Assembly: GCF_022385335.1 (NCBI RefSeq)
Contig: NZ_CP092431.1
Span: 1,922,001 to 1,986,000 of the forward strand
DNA: 64,000 nt
Source: Streptomyces deccanensis
GTDB taxonomy: Bacteria > Actinomycetota > Actinomycetes > Streptomycetales > Streptomycetaceae
Direction: 5' to 3'
Part shown: one piece after another, positions 39,972 to 47,580 of the stretch
How the letters are laid out: every line of letters starts with the position of its first letter
How positions within the stretch are numbered: the first letter of the stretch is position 1
Notes under the pieces: model-generated
The model's database searches: none
Seen by the model: the letters and a program-made list of their open reading frames with translations, nothing else
Told to the model about the DNA's origin: nothing
Position numbers and translations under genes: made by a program

Positions 39972-40003
39972 CGACCCGGCCCACGTTTCCGTGGACCGGG
40001 TCG
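39972..40003 (-). terminator. Terminator of tRNA-Val copy 2
   Basis: A near-perfect stem (arms 39972-39984 and 39991-40003, loop GTTTCC with one mismatch), 11 bases after the 3' end of the minus-strand tRNA. Its place mirrors the hairpin behind tRNA-Val copy 1. Confidence 0.75.
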
Positions 40004-40014
40004 CCATCATCCGG

Positions 40015-40086
40015 TGGGCGATACTGGGTTCGAACCAGTGACCTCTTCGGTGTGAACGAAGCGCTCTCCCACTGAGCTAATCGCCC
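40015..40086 (-). tRNA. tRNA-Val(CAC), copy 2
   Basis: Identical over all 72 bases to the gene at 29511-29582: acceptor stem GGGCGAT/ATCGCCC, anticodon loop TTCACAC (CAC), T arm ACTGGTTCGAACCAGT, discriminator A. Identity reaches about 4 bases further on each side. Confidence 0.95.
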
Positions 40087-40165
40087 GGACGCAGGAAGAA
40101 CATTACCCCATGTCAGGGGGTGCCTCCGACCACACCCACAATCCCCGGCGCCGCCCCTGCGGGAC

Positions 40166-40645
40166 TCACTGGTTCTTGATGTTCCAGGGCATCTCGAAGC
40201 CGAACTTCCAGACGTAGAAACCGACGAGGCCGGCCACGATCACCAGGCCGATCGACGTCAGAATGATGTTGCGGCGGCGCACCTTGGGGTCGAGGGCGCG
40301 CTGGGTGGCCTCGGTGACCTTCCGCTTGGTCCAGCGGAGCACCAGTTGGGCCCAGACGAATTCGGTCGCCCAGATCGCCATGCCGCCGAAGATCACGACC
40401 CAGCCGGGGCCGGGCAGCACCAGCATGAGCACACCCGCGATCACCACCGCCAGACCGACGACGAAGATGGCCACCTGCCAGCTCAGGTGCAGCATCCGGC
40501 GCGCTCTGACGAATTCCGGCGCACGGGATCCGAGCGGCGCCTCGTCCTTGGCCACATCGGCCTCACTGTTCGCTACGTTGGTGTCACTCTTCGTTCCGTC
40601 GGCCGCCACGGCGACCTCCCCCGTTCCGTAACTCCCCGTATCCAT
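40166..40645 (-). CDS. PGPGW transmembrane protein (TIGR02611 family)
   Basis: A 159-residue membrane protein. The defining PGPGW motif is in VLMLVLPGPGWVVIFGGMAIWATEFVWAQ, flanked by two helices; a third helix ends the protein (RNIILTSIGLVIVAGLVGFYVWKFG). The N-terminal 45 residues are soluble and charged. Start is ATG at 40643-40645 with GGTAGGG upstream; the open frame continues to 40696 without a better site. The function is unknown. It is divergent from ssgB with 191 bases between. Confidence 0.9.
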   Translation of the reverse strand: MDTGSYGTGEVAVAADGTKSDTNVANSEADVAKDEAPLGSRAPEFVRARRMLHLSWQVAIFVVGLAVVIAGVLMLVLPGPGWVVIFGGMAIWATEFVWAQLVLRWTKRKVTEATQRALDPKVRRRNIILTSIGLVIVAGLVGFYVWKFGFEMPWNIKNQ

Positions 40646-40751
40646 ACGGCCAAACCCTACCGGAGGGAAACCGGTCACCGGAATGGTCGTACCCACAGAA
40701 GACGGTCTCGGCCGGATGAGCTACCAAAAGCGACGCAAAACTCCCAGAGGG

Positions 40752-40775
40752 GTTTACAACGGCACCGTAGGTGGC
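40752..40775 (+). promoter_or_regulatory. Candidate sigma-H-type promoter of ssgB
   Basis: GTTTAC at 40752-40757 and GGTGGC at 40770-40775; GTTT is followed by 14 bases and then GG, which fits the GTTT-N14/16-GGGTAT pattern of stress sigma factors. ssgB of S. coelicolor is known to depend on sigma-H. The -10 half matches only partly. Confidence 0.45.
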
Positions 40776-40836
40776 ATGTCGATTTCGCCGACGTGCGAAT
40801 CCCCGAGCGCACACTGAGCGAAAGGCCTTGGCGCTT

Positions 40837-41250
40837 ATGAACACCACGGTCAGCTGCGAGCTGCACCTGCGCCTCGTTGTGTCGAGCGAGTCCTCACTGC
40901 CCGTTCCCGCGGGACTGCGGTATGACACGGCCGATCCCTATGCCGTGCACGCCACCTTCCACACCGGAGCAGAGGAAACGGTCGAATGGGTGTTCGCCCG
41001 CGACCTCCTCGCCGAGGGCCTGCACCGGCCCACCGGCACCGGTGACGTCCGTGTCTGGCCGTCGCGCAGTCACGGCCAGGGCGTCGTGTGCATCGCCCTG
41101 AGCTCCCCGGAGGGCGAAGCCCTTCTCGAAGCCCCGGCGCGGGCCCTGGAGTCCTTCCTGAAGCGCACAGACGCCGCCGTGCCTCCCGGCACGGAACACC
41201 GGCACTTCGACCTCGATCAGGAGCTCTCGCACATCCTGGCGGAAAGCTAG
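40837..41250 (+). CDS. ssgB: Sporulation-specific cell division protein SsgB
   Basis: A 137-residue SsgA-like protein that recruits FtsZ to the sporulation septum site in aerial hyphae. The sequence MNTTVSCELHLRLVVSSESSLPVPAGLRYDTADPYAVHATFHTG matches SsgB as I remember it essentially throughout, including VRVWPSRSHGQGVVCIALSSPEGEALLEAPARALESFL. Start is ATG at 40837; GAAAGG lies about 13 bases upstream. It is single and monocistronic by layout, with a long untranslated gap on both sides. Confidence 0.97.
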   Translation: MNTTVSCELHLRLVVSSESSLPVPAGLRYDTADPYAVHATFHTGAEETVEWVFARDLLAEGLHRPTGTGDVRVWPSRSHGQGVVCIALSSPEGEALLEAPARALESFLKRTDAAVPPGTEHRHFDLDQELSHILAES

Positions 41251-41597
41251 GGCGCGAGGCCCCCAGAGTCGCCCGGCGCCGTCCACTCGGGGAGACGGCT
41301 CGGGCCAAGACAACCGAATACGGCTTCAGGCCGACCCATCGACGCCGTCGTCGCGGACCTCCGCGCGGCGGCGTCGCCGTGCCGTGGCCGCCGCGGGGGC
41401 CTCGGCACGTCCCGGGGTCCTCGTCCCGGGTGGGCCGGGCCCGGGCACCAATCGGCTTGCTGGCCCGTTCCGGCTGTACAGGGGCGTTCCAGGGATGCCC
41501 CAGGACGGTCCACACCGGTCCGCCGCCCCGCCGAGCCATTACCATCGGCCAGCATCGGCGGGCGCCCGCCCGACCCTCGCAGGCCAGGGAGCGAAAC
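41251..41597. other. Intergenic region after ssgB
   Basis: A 347-base gap without a gene I can support. A TACCAT hexamer at about 41540 may be the -10 of the downstream CGNR gene. The long frame that covers the region in phase with the CGNR gene has no start with a ribosome site before 41598. Confidence 0.55.
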
Positions 41598-42158
41598 GTG
41601 CTGATCACCCACGACACCCGGTGTTCCCTAGACGCCGTGGTCGATCTGGTGAACACCGCGCCGGAGAACGACACGGCGACCGACGGGCTCGCGACCGTCG
41701 CGGCGCTCGCCGACTTCGTACGAAGGCACGACATCAGCGATGTCGGAGTGCTGTCGGAGTTCGACCTCGCGGCCGTGCGCCGGGTCCGTGGGCGGTTCGC
41801 GGAGGTCTTCGCCGCCGCCGACGCCGCCTCGGCCGCCTCGGTCATCAACGAGCTGGTCGCCGCGGCGGGCACCACCCCCCGTCTCACCGATCACGACGGC
41901 TACGACTGGCACGTGCACTACTTCGCGCCCGGCGCCTCGCTGACCGACCACCTCTCGGCGGACTGCGGCATGGCACTGGCCTTCTTCGTGGTCGCCGGGG
42001 AACAGGAGCGGCTGCGCCGCTGCGAGGCGCCCGACTGCCGACGCGCCTTCGTGGACCTCTCCCGCAACCGCTCGCGCCGCTACTGCGACAGCCGCACCTG
42101 CGGAAACCGCCTGCATGTGGCCGCCTACCGGGCACGCCGCAAGGAGGCGGCGGGCTGA
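41598..42158 (+). CDS. CGNR zinc-finger protein
   Basis: A 186-residue DNA-binding-type protein of the CGNR family. The C-terminal zinc motif is CEAPDCRRAFVDLSRNRSRRYC followed by CGNRLHVAAYRARR, with four cysteines and the CGNR box. The N-terminal 130 residues are the stress-induced (ABATE-like) helical domain common in this family (VVDLVNTAPENDTATDGLATVAALADFVRRH). Start is GTG at 41598 with GGGAG 7 bases upstream. Target genes are unknown. Confidence 0.92.
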   Translation: MLITHDTRCSLDAVVDLVNTAPENDTATDGLATVAALADFVRRHDISDVGVLSEFDLAAVRRVRGRFAEVFAAADAASAASVINELVAAAGTTPRLTDHDGYDWHVHYFAPGASLTDHLSADCGMALAFFVVAGEQERLRRCEAPDCRRAFVDLSRNRSRRYCDSRTCGNRLHVAAYRARRKEAAG

Positions 42159-42243
42159 ACGAGCCCGCCGACCCGCGGCACGGGTGGGCGTACGGGGGCT
42201 GACGGAGCCCTCGACGGGTGACGTCAGGGGCTCCGTTTACAGC

Positions 42244-42396
42244 TCACAGCATCAGCAGGTCGTGCAGTGACGCCATGAGCAGCAGGCAGCCGATCACCGC
42301 TAGGAAGATCATCAGCGGTGGCTGGGAGAGCGCGAAGAGACAACCTCGTCGCTCCTCTGGTGGGGCGGCGGTGTCGCTCTGTGTTGTGTCCAGCAT
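42244..42396 (-). CDS. 50-residue single-helix membrane protein
   Basis: A short gene that ordinary length cut-offs miss. Translation begins MLDTTQSDTAAPPEERRGCL and ends LMASLHDLLML; residues about 25-45 (PPLMIFLAVIGCLLLMASLH) are one membrane helix. Start is ATG at 42394-42396 with a weak GGCGAG before it. The composition and third-position GC are those of a coding gene, but no family is recognised. Confidence 0.65.
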   Translation of the reverse strand: MLDTTQSDTAAPPEERRGCLFALSQPPLMIFLAVIGCLLLMASLHDLLML

Positions 42397-42576
42397 CTCG
42401 CCGCGATGATGACGCAGCGGAGCCCCTTCGCGCGATCAACCCACCCGGAATGACGGAGAGTTCGCCAATATCCACAAGGTAGGGAGCGAACGTGATCATT
42501 TCGTCGCCGCTGCCCGACCTTCTGTGTCGTTTCAGTCCGCGCCCCCTCGGGGCGGCCGGAGGCCGTGCCGGCGCGG

Positions 42577-43032
42577 TCAGATGCCGTGCTTCTTCAGGAT
42601 CGCCTCGATGTCACTGAAGTCGTCCGCGCCGGACGCGCCGGAACCCGCCGACCGAGGTGCCGCCGCCGGGCGGCCCGCCGGCCGTGCGCCCTGGCCCAGC
42701 GAGGGGGCCGAGGCCGTCGGGGCTATCGCCTCGGTACGGGAGGCCTTGGCCTCCTTGCGTTCCTTGCCGGTGACCCCGCGGCGCCGCTCCACGGCGCGGG
42801 TGGTCATGAACAGGAACCAGGCGGCGCCCAGCACACCGAAACCGGCCCACGCGGTCGGGCTGAACGCGGTGTCGGCCACCCATTCGACGACTCCGGTCAT
42901 CACCAGGCCGAGCGGCACGAGCGAGTAGGCGGCGATCCGGGTCGCCCGGAGGAAACGCTTCCGATACGCCGTGATCGCGGCGATGCCCAAGCCTGCCGCT
43001 GCGACTGCGGCACAGACTGTCTCGGCAATCAT
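42577..43032 (-). CDS. Two-helix membrane protein with conserved C-terminus
   Basis: A 151-residue protein. Helices are at about 3-20 (AETVCAAVAAAGLGIAAIT), 32-52 and 58-76 (TAWAGFGVLGAAWFLFM). After that comes a basic, Ala/Pro-rich segment and the acidic end SGADDFSDIEAILKKHGI, the part most likely conserved. Start is ATG at 43030-43032 with GGAGG 5 bases upstream. No function is known to me. Confidence 0.8.
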   Translation of the reverse strand: MIAETVCAAVAAAGLGIAAITAYRKRFLRATRIAAYSLVPLGLVMTGVVEWVADTAFSPTAWAGFGVLGAAWFLFMTTRAVERRRGVTGKERKEAKASRTEAIAPTASAPSLGQGARPAGRPAAAPRSAGSGASGADDFSDIEAILKKHGI

Positions 43033-43223
43033 CCGGTCCTCCAGGCGGTGCTCGGTCGGGCGTTCGTGGTGCGTCCCTTCCATCCTGCACCGCCACGCGC
43101 CCGATATGCCACGGTCCGGGGAGACCTCAGGGACATCTCCGGGTCGTCTCGGGGTCGGGGCGCCGCCGCGGGCCGCACTCGGCCCACGTCCGGCGCGGCC
43201 CGCGAAGCTGGGAGACTGATCCC

Positions 43224-43742
43224 ATGAGCGACTCCTCCCCCGTGCCGTCCGCCGTCGTCCTGGACGTCTGGTGCGAACTCCAGTGTCCCGACTGCCGCGA
43301 CGCCCTCGACGACATCCGCGCGCTGCGGGCCCGCTACGGCGACCGGCTCGACGTACGGCTGCGGCACTTCCCGTTGGAGAAGCACAAGCACGCCTTCGCC
43401 GCCGCGCAGGCCGCCGAGGAGGCCGCGGAGCAGGGGCGGGCGTGGCCGTACGTCGAGGCCGTGCTCGGCCGGGTCGAAGAGCTGGGCCGGTCCGGGGAGC
43501 CGTTCCTCGTGGAGGCCGCCCGTGAACTCGGCCTGGACGCCGAGGAGTTCGACACGGCGCTGATCGACGGACGGCACATCCTGATCGTCGACGCCGACCA
43601 GGCCGAGGGCAAGGCGATCGGTGTGACCGGCACGCCCACGTACGTCATCGGCGGCGAGCGTCTCGACGGCGGCAAGAGCCAGGCGGGGCTGCGCGAGCGG
43701 ATCGAGGAGATCGCCGACCGCCTGCTGGCCGAGAGCACCTGA
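43224..43742 (+). CDS. DsbA-family thioredoxin-fold oxidoreductase
   Basis: A 172-residue cytoplasmic protein (no signal) of the DsbA/FrnE class. The redox motif is CPDC at 21-24, preceded by another Cys at 17, and the cis-proline loop is GVTGTPTYVIGG. A helical insertion lies between. Start is ATG at 43224. The CPDC rather than CPHC pair and lack of a signal suggest a cytoplasmic thiol-disulfide or mycothiol-linked reaction. It stands alone on the plus strand. Confidence 0.88.
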   Translation: MSDSSPVPSAVVLDVWCELQCPDCRDALDDIRALRARYGDRLDVRLRHFPLEKHKHAFAAAQAAEEAAEQGRAWPYVEAVLGRVEELGRSGEPFLVEAARELGLDAEEFDTALIDGRHILIVDADQAEGKAIGVTGTPTYVIGGERLDGGKSQAGLRERIEEIADRLLAEST

Positions 43743-43912
43743 CCGGCGGGGCGGCCGACGCCAGCGACTGTCCGCGGGCGACCACCGGGGCCATCGGTCG
43801 GCTGTCGTGAACCGGCTCGCAGCGCAGCGCCTGAGCCGTCGGGTGAGAGGGGCGACGGCGAGGCAGCGGGCGGAGAGGGGTGCAGGGCGGGCCTCACGCC
43901 CCACGACTGTCA

Positions 43913-44012
43913 CGGACCTCGCGCCCCGGAGAGATCGCGGACCTCGTGCCCCACGGAGGTCGCGGACCTCGTGCCCCACCGAAGCCGCGGACCTCGTGCC
44001 CCACGAAGTTCA
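43913..44012. repeat. 25-bp tandem repeat, four units
   Basis: Units start at 43913, 43938, 43963 and 43988, each beginning CGGACCTCG, with a few differences in the second half of the unit. The last unit contains the stop codon (44010-44012) of the acetyltransferase gene on the other strand. The unit is 25 bases, so it does not keep a reading frame. Confidence 0.85.
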
Positions 44013-44834
44013 GAGCAGCGGCTTGGAGAGGTGGTACGCGGTCGTCTCGTAGCCGAGGGAGTCGTAGAGGCATTCGGCCCGGAAGTTGCCTGCGAAGACG
44101 TTGAGCGCGATGGCGGGCTTTCCGGCCGCGATCGCCTGGGCCTCGGCCAGCAGCATGAGCGTACGGCCGTGTCCCCTGCCCCGGTGGGCGGCGTCCGCCT
44201 CCACGTCGTACACGGAGGCCTTGTCCTCGGTCAGCCACAGCCAGAGGGTGCCGACTCTGGTGCCCTCGTGCTCCAGCACGCTGCACAGGCTGTTCGCGGA
44301 GGCCACTCCCTGCGGGAGGCAGCGCTCGTAGTCCAGGGCGGCCTTCGCGTACGCTTCCGCCTCGGGCACGCCACGGGTGATCAAGTCCTGGGCGTAGCCC
44401 TCCAGCCCGGCTTCCTTCCACGGCCCGTACTCGGCCTCGGTCATGGGTCTGCCCCTGCTGCCCTCGGGCAGTTCGGGCGGGGTGGTCCCGAGGGTCTTGC
44501 TCATGCCCCGGTTACGCAGGACGTAGCCGAGCGCCTGGGCCAGCCGCAGGGCGGGCTCGGCGTCGGCCGGGACGGACACCTCGATGCGCCGGCAGCCCCA
44601 GCCGCGGGCCACCTCCTCGGCGGCGAGCGCCGCCACGGTGGCCCGGCCTCGCCGCCGGTCCGGTTCGTCGATCCGCAGGTCGAGGATCCGCGCGGCCGTG
44701 GACCCCGGGTCGGGGCGCGTGGCGAGGTGTATCTCGCCGACGGGACGGCTGTTGACACACACCTGGTAGCGACGCGAGCGCGTCCCGTCGGCGGCGTGCT
44801 GAAGCGGCTCGATGGGCCGCAGGGTGGTGGTCAT
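44010..44834 (-). CDS. Double-GNAT N-acetyltransferase
   Basis: A 274-residue protein with two GNAT domains. The first has the acetyl-CoA motif DRRRGRATVAALAAEEVARG with the A-motif around residue 65-80; the second has AAHRGRGHGRTLMLLAEAQA near residue 225-245 and ends FRAECLYDSLGYETTAYHL, the usual last part. Substrate unknown. Start is ATG at 44832-44834; the ribosome site is poor. The stop lies inside the 25-bp repeat. Confidence 0.87.
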   Translation of the reverse strand: MTTTLRPIEPLQHAADGTRSRRYQVCVNSRPVGEIHLATRPDPGSTAARILDLRIDEPDRRRGRATVAALAAEEVARGWGCRRIEVSVPADAEPALRLAQALGYVLRNRGMSKTLGTTPPELPEGSRGRPMTEAEYGPWKEAGLEGYAQDLITRGVPEAEAYAKAALDYERCLPQGVASANSLCSVLEHEGTRVGTLWLWLTEDKASVYDVEADAAHRGRGHGRTLMLLAEAQAIAAGKPAIALNVFAGNFRAECLYDSLGYETTAYHLSKPLL

Positions 44835-44927
44835 CAGGGGAGTTCTACCCGCCACAGCGCGTCGAGTCTGCCGAATATCTTCGGCGTTCGCGGGTCCGGA
44901 TCCGGTCGTCAGGAGCAGGTGGCCGGA

Positions 44928-45749
44928 TCACGGGTCCAGGTCGTCGCCCGACCGCTCGTCGAAGACGCGCATCGCCTTGGCCGTCACCGGGCCCGGGGTG
45001 GCCGACAGCTCGCGGGCGTCGACGCGGTGCACCGACTGCACGTCGCGCAGGCTCGACGTCAGGAACACCTCGTCGGCGTGGTCCAGGACGTCCAGGGGCA
45101 GGTCGGTCTCGCGGGCGCCGGTCCACTCGACGACGAGGGCGCGGGTGATGCCCGCGAGGCAGCCGGAGGCGACCGGTGGGGTGTGGATCTCGCCGTCGAG
45201 GACGACGAAGACGTTGGAGCCCGTGCCCTCGCAGAGCCGGCCCACCGTGTTGGCGAACAGCGCCTCGGTGGCGCCCTGTTCGTGGGCTCGGGCGAGGGCG
45301 ACGACGTTCTCGGCGTACGAAGTCGTCTTCAGGCCGGTGAGGGCGCCGCGCTCGTTGCGGGTCCAGGGGACGGTGATCGTGGCGGTGGAGTCGGCCCGCC
45401 GGGCGGTCTCGCCGAGGGCCACGACGAGGGTCGGGCCGTGGTCGCCGCGGTCGGAGCCGAGCGGGGACAGGCCGCCGGTGTAGGTGATGCGCAGTCGGCC
45501 GAGCGCGATCGGTTCGGCCTCCAGGACGGCGGCGCAGGCGCGGCGCACCTCGTCGAGGTCGGGCTCGGGCAGACCGAGTCCGCGGGCCGAGCGGGTCAGC
45601 CGGTCGAGGTGGCGGGTCAGCGCGAACGGCCGGCCCCCGACCGCCTTCACGGTCTCGAAGACGCCGTCGCCCACGGTCAGTCCGTGGTCGAGGACGGAGA
45701 CACGGGCGGAGTCGATGTCCTGCAGTCCGCCGTCGAGCCAGATCTTCAC
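44928..45749 (-). CDS. pabC: Aminodeoxychorismate lyase (class-IV aminotransferase)
   Basis: A 273-residue PLP enzyme of fold type IV, converting 4-amino-4-deoxychorismate to p-aminobenzoate, a folate precursor. The start VKIWLDGGLQDIDSARVSVLDHGLTVGDGVFETV is the canonical opening. The PLP lysine is in GALTGLKTTSYAENV, and LTSSLRDVQSV is a further conserved part. Start GTG 45747-45749 overlaps the pabB stop (GTGA), with GGGAGG upstream. A D-amino acid or branched-chain role is excluded mainly by the pabB coupling. Confidence 0.92.
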   Translation of the reverse strand: MKIWLDGGLQDIDSARVSVLDHGLTVGDGVFETVKAVGGRPFALTRHLDRLTRSARGLGLPEPDLDEVRRACAAVLEAEPIALGRLRITYTGGLSPLGSDRGDHGPTLVVALGETARRADSTATITVPWTRNERGALTGLKTTSYAENVVALARAHEQGATEALFANTVGRLCEGTGSNVFVVLDGEIHTPPVASGCLAGITRALVVEWTGARETDLPLDVLDHADEVFLTSSLRDVQSVHRVDARELSATPGPVTAKAMRVFDERSGDDLDP

Positions 45750-46789
45750 GTAAGGGTCCTCCCACTCGCCTCGTACGTTCCCGACGCTACCGCGAGCAGC
45801 CGGGCGGCCTTCAGCTCGGTTTCGCGCCACTCCGCCTCGGGGTCCGACCCCCAGGTGATGCCCGCACCGGTGCCGAAGCGCAGTTCGCCCGCCGCGCGGT
45901 CGATCCAGAAGGTGCGGATGCCGACGGCCAGCTCCGCCGTGCCCCGGTCGGCGTCCACCCAGCCGACGCCTCCGCAGTACGGGCCGCGCGGGGCGGTCTC
46001 CAGGGCGTCGATGATCCGCAGGGCGCTCGACTTGGGCGCTCCGGTGACGGAGCCGGGCGGGAAGGCGGCGCGGAGCAGTTCGGGCCAGCCGGTGCCGTCG
46101 CGCAGGTCACCTCGTACCAACGAGACCAGATGCACCAGCCCCGGATGCTTCTCGACCACGCAGAGGTCGGGGACGGTCACGGTGCCGGTGGCGCAGACCT
46201 GTCCGATGTCGTTGCGGACCAGGTCGACGATCATCACGTTCTCGGCGTAGTCCTTCTCCAGGAGGTCCGCCTCGGTGCGTCCGGTGCCCTTGATCGGGCC
46301 GGACTCGACGACACGGCCGTCGCGGCGCAGGAAGAGTTCGGGTGAGGCGGTGGCGATCTCGACGCCGTACGCCGGGAGGCGAATCGTTCCTGCAAAGGGG
46401 GCCGGGTTGCCGCGGGCCAGCAGCGCGGTCAGGGCGTCCACGTCGGCGTCCGGCGCGACGGGTGCGGACAGCACCCGGCACAGGTTCGCCTGGTACACCT
46501 CCCCGGCCGCGATGTGCTCTCGGATCCGGCGCACGCCCGCCGTGTACGCGGCGCGGTCGAGCGAGGACGTCCAGTCGTCGGGGCGCGGCCCGCGCCACTC
46601 CCCCGGCACCGGCGCCGGCGCGGGTTCGCGACGTACGTCACTGAAGCGCGCGCACACCAGACCGCCCTCGTAGTCCGCGCACACGGCCCAGAAGCCGGAG
46701 GAGTCCAGGGCGGCGGCGTCGCTGGTCACATCGGTGAGACCGGTGGCCACGAGGTTGCCGAAGCGGGCGAGCGGAGGGAGGTCGGGCAC
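45746..46789 (-). CDS. pabB: Aminodeoxychorismate synthase component I
   Basis: A 347-residue chorismate-binding enzyme that aminates chorismate at C4. The catalytic core holds AGEVYQANLCRVL, FLRRDGRVVESGPIKGTGRTEADL (with the KGT lysine loop), IVDLVRNDIGQV and GSVTGAPKSSALRIIDALE. It lacks the N-terminal half of full-length PabB, as short actinobacterial forms do. No glutaminase (pabA) is adjacent. Start GTG at 46787-46789. It is transcribed with pabC. Confidence 0.92.
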   Translation of the reverse strand: MPDLPPLARFGNLVATGLTDVTSDAAALDSSGFWAVCADYEGGLVCARFSDVRREPAPAPVPGEWRGPRPDDWTSSLDRAAYTAGVRRIREHIAAGEVYQANLCRVLSAPVAPDADVDALTALLARGNPAPFAGTIRLPAYGVEIATASPELFLRRDGRVVESGPIKGTGRTEADLLEKDYAENVMIVDLVRNDIGQVCATGTVTVPDLCVVEKHPGLVHLVSLVRGDLRDGTGWPELLRAAFPPGSVTGAPKSSALRIIDALETAPRGPYCGGVGWVDADRGTAELAVGIRTFWIDRAAGELRFGTGAGITWGSDPEAEWRETELKAARLLAVASGTYEASGRTLT

Positions 46790-46876
46790 GCAGCCGAGTC
46801 TAGGACGGGTGCCCCGCGGGCGGGCCCGGCCGGGTCCCGGACTGGACGCACCGCAGCACGCTGCACAAACGCGTTT

Positions 46877-46904
46877 TTGTACTGGCCCCGGAATCCGCTA
46901 GAGT
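46877..46904 (+). promoter_or_regulatory. Promoter of the tRNA operon
   Basis: TTGTAC at 46877-46882, 16 bases, then TAGAGT at 46899-46904: a clear vegetative-sigma pair 43 bases before tRNA-Gly. The only promoter of such quality before the five tRNAs. Confidence 0.75.
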
Positions 46905-46946
46905 TCAACTCGTCGCCGGGACGCGGAAGCGAAACGGAAACGACAA

Positions 46947-47019
46947 GCGGACGTAGCTCAGTTGGTAGAGCGCAACCTTGCCAAGGTTGAGGTCGCCAGT
47001 TCGAACCTGGTCGTCCGCT
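46947..47019 (+). tRNA. tRNA-Gly(GCC)
   Basis: A 73-base gene. Acceptor stem GCGGACG/CGTCCGC, anticodon stem CAACC/GGTTG with loop TTGCCAA (anticodon GCC), T arm with GTTCGAACC, discriminator T. CCA is not encoded. First of five tRNAs in a row. Confidence 0.96.
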
Positions 47020-47059
47020 CGCAGGAACGTGGGGGATCTTCACGGACCCCCGCACTCCT

Positions 47060-47130
47060 GGTGGAGTGGCCGAGAGGCGAGGCAACGGCCTGCAAAGCCG
47101 TCTACACGGGTTCAAATCCCGTCTCCACCT
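47060..47130 (+). tRNA. tRNA-Cys(GCA)
   Basis: A 71-base gene. Acceptor stem GGTGGAG/CTCCACC, anticodon stem ACGGC/GCCGT with loop CTGCAAA (anticodon GCA), T arm GGGTTCAAATCCC, discriminator T. Confidence 0.96.
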
Positions 47131-47134
47131 CCAA

Positions 47135-47206
47135 GGACGATTAGCTCAGCGGGAGAGCGCTTCCCTGACACGGAAGAGGTCACTGGTTCAATCCCAGTAT
47201 CGTCCA
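47135..47206 (+). tRNA. tRNA-Val(GAC), copy 1
   Basis: A 72-base gene. Acceptor stem GGACGAT/ATCGTCC, anticodon stem CTTCC/GGAAG with loop CTGACAC (anticodon GAC), T arm CTGGTTCAATCCCAG, discriminator A. The body is the same in all three copies. Confidence 0.96.
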
Positions 47207-47247
47207 CTGAGGCCTGAGGGCTTCCGGAGCCGTACGGCTTCGATCCC

Positions 47248-47319
47248 GCGCGATTAGCTCAGCGGGAGAGCGCTTCCCTGACACGGAAGAGGTCACTGGT
47301 TCAATCCCAGTATCGCGCA
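47248..47319 (+). tRNA. tRNA-Val(GAC), copy 2, variant acceptor stem
   Basis: Same body as copies 1 and 3, but the acceptor stem is GCGCGAT/ATCGCGC: the second and third pairs have changed on both strands, keeping pairing intact. Anticodon GAC, discriminator A. Confidence 0.96.
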
Positions 47320-47353
47320 CGCAAGATCCACAGTCCCCGGGCTGTGATCCCGA

Positions 47354-47425
47354 GGACGATTAGCTCAGCGGGAGAGCGCTTCCCTGACACGGAAGAGGTC
47401 ACTGGTTCAATCCCAGTATCGTCCA
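47354..47425 (+). tRNA. tRNA-Val(GAC), copy 3
   Basis: Identical to copy 1 over all 72 bases, including the acceptor stem GGACGAT/ATCGTCC. Last of the five tRNAs. Confidence 0.96.
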
Positions 47426-47434
47426 CACGCACCG

Positions 47435-47465
47435 AGCCCCTGGCCGTCTCGTACGGTCGGGGGCT
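47435..47465 (+). terminator. Terminator of the tRNA operon
   Basis: A 13-bp stem with two G-T pairs, arms 47435-47447 and 47453-47465, loop CTCGT, 10 bases after the last tRNA. Confidence 0.7.
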
Positions 47466-47488
47466 TCGTCGTGTGCGCGGGGCGCTGG

Positions 47489-47544
47489 GCGCTCTGCGCT
47501 CTGCGCTCTGCGCTCTGCGCTGTGTGCTGTGTGCTGTGTGCTGT
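47489..47544. repeat. Heptanucleotide microsatellite, eight units
   Basis: Four copies of GCGCTCT followed by GCGCTGT and three copies of GTGCTGT, in register at 7-base steps. It lies between the tRNA terminator and the end of the zinc-ribbon gene on the other strand. Slippage is expected. Confidence 0.85.
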
Positions 47545-47580
47545 TGTCGGTGAGCGGAGGGCGCGGATGCGCCCCGCGCC

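Larger units (their letters stand above)
39477..40014. other. Sugar-operon upstream region
   Basis: A 538-base gap between the binding-protein gene and tRNA-Val copy 2. It holds two operator-like palindromes (39512-39534) and a hairpin before the tRNA (39972-40003). Open frames in the rest (for example 39571-39849) lack ribosome sites and a recognisable protein; I see no gene. No transcription regulator gene is adjacent. Confidence 0.6.

Noticed and set aside
29511..40086. Integrative element bounded by tRNA-Val copies
   Set aside because: No integrase, excisionase, replication or transfer gene lies between the copies; kept only as a possible deletion or duplication segment.
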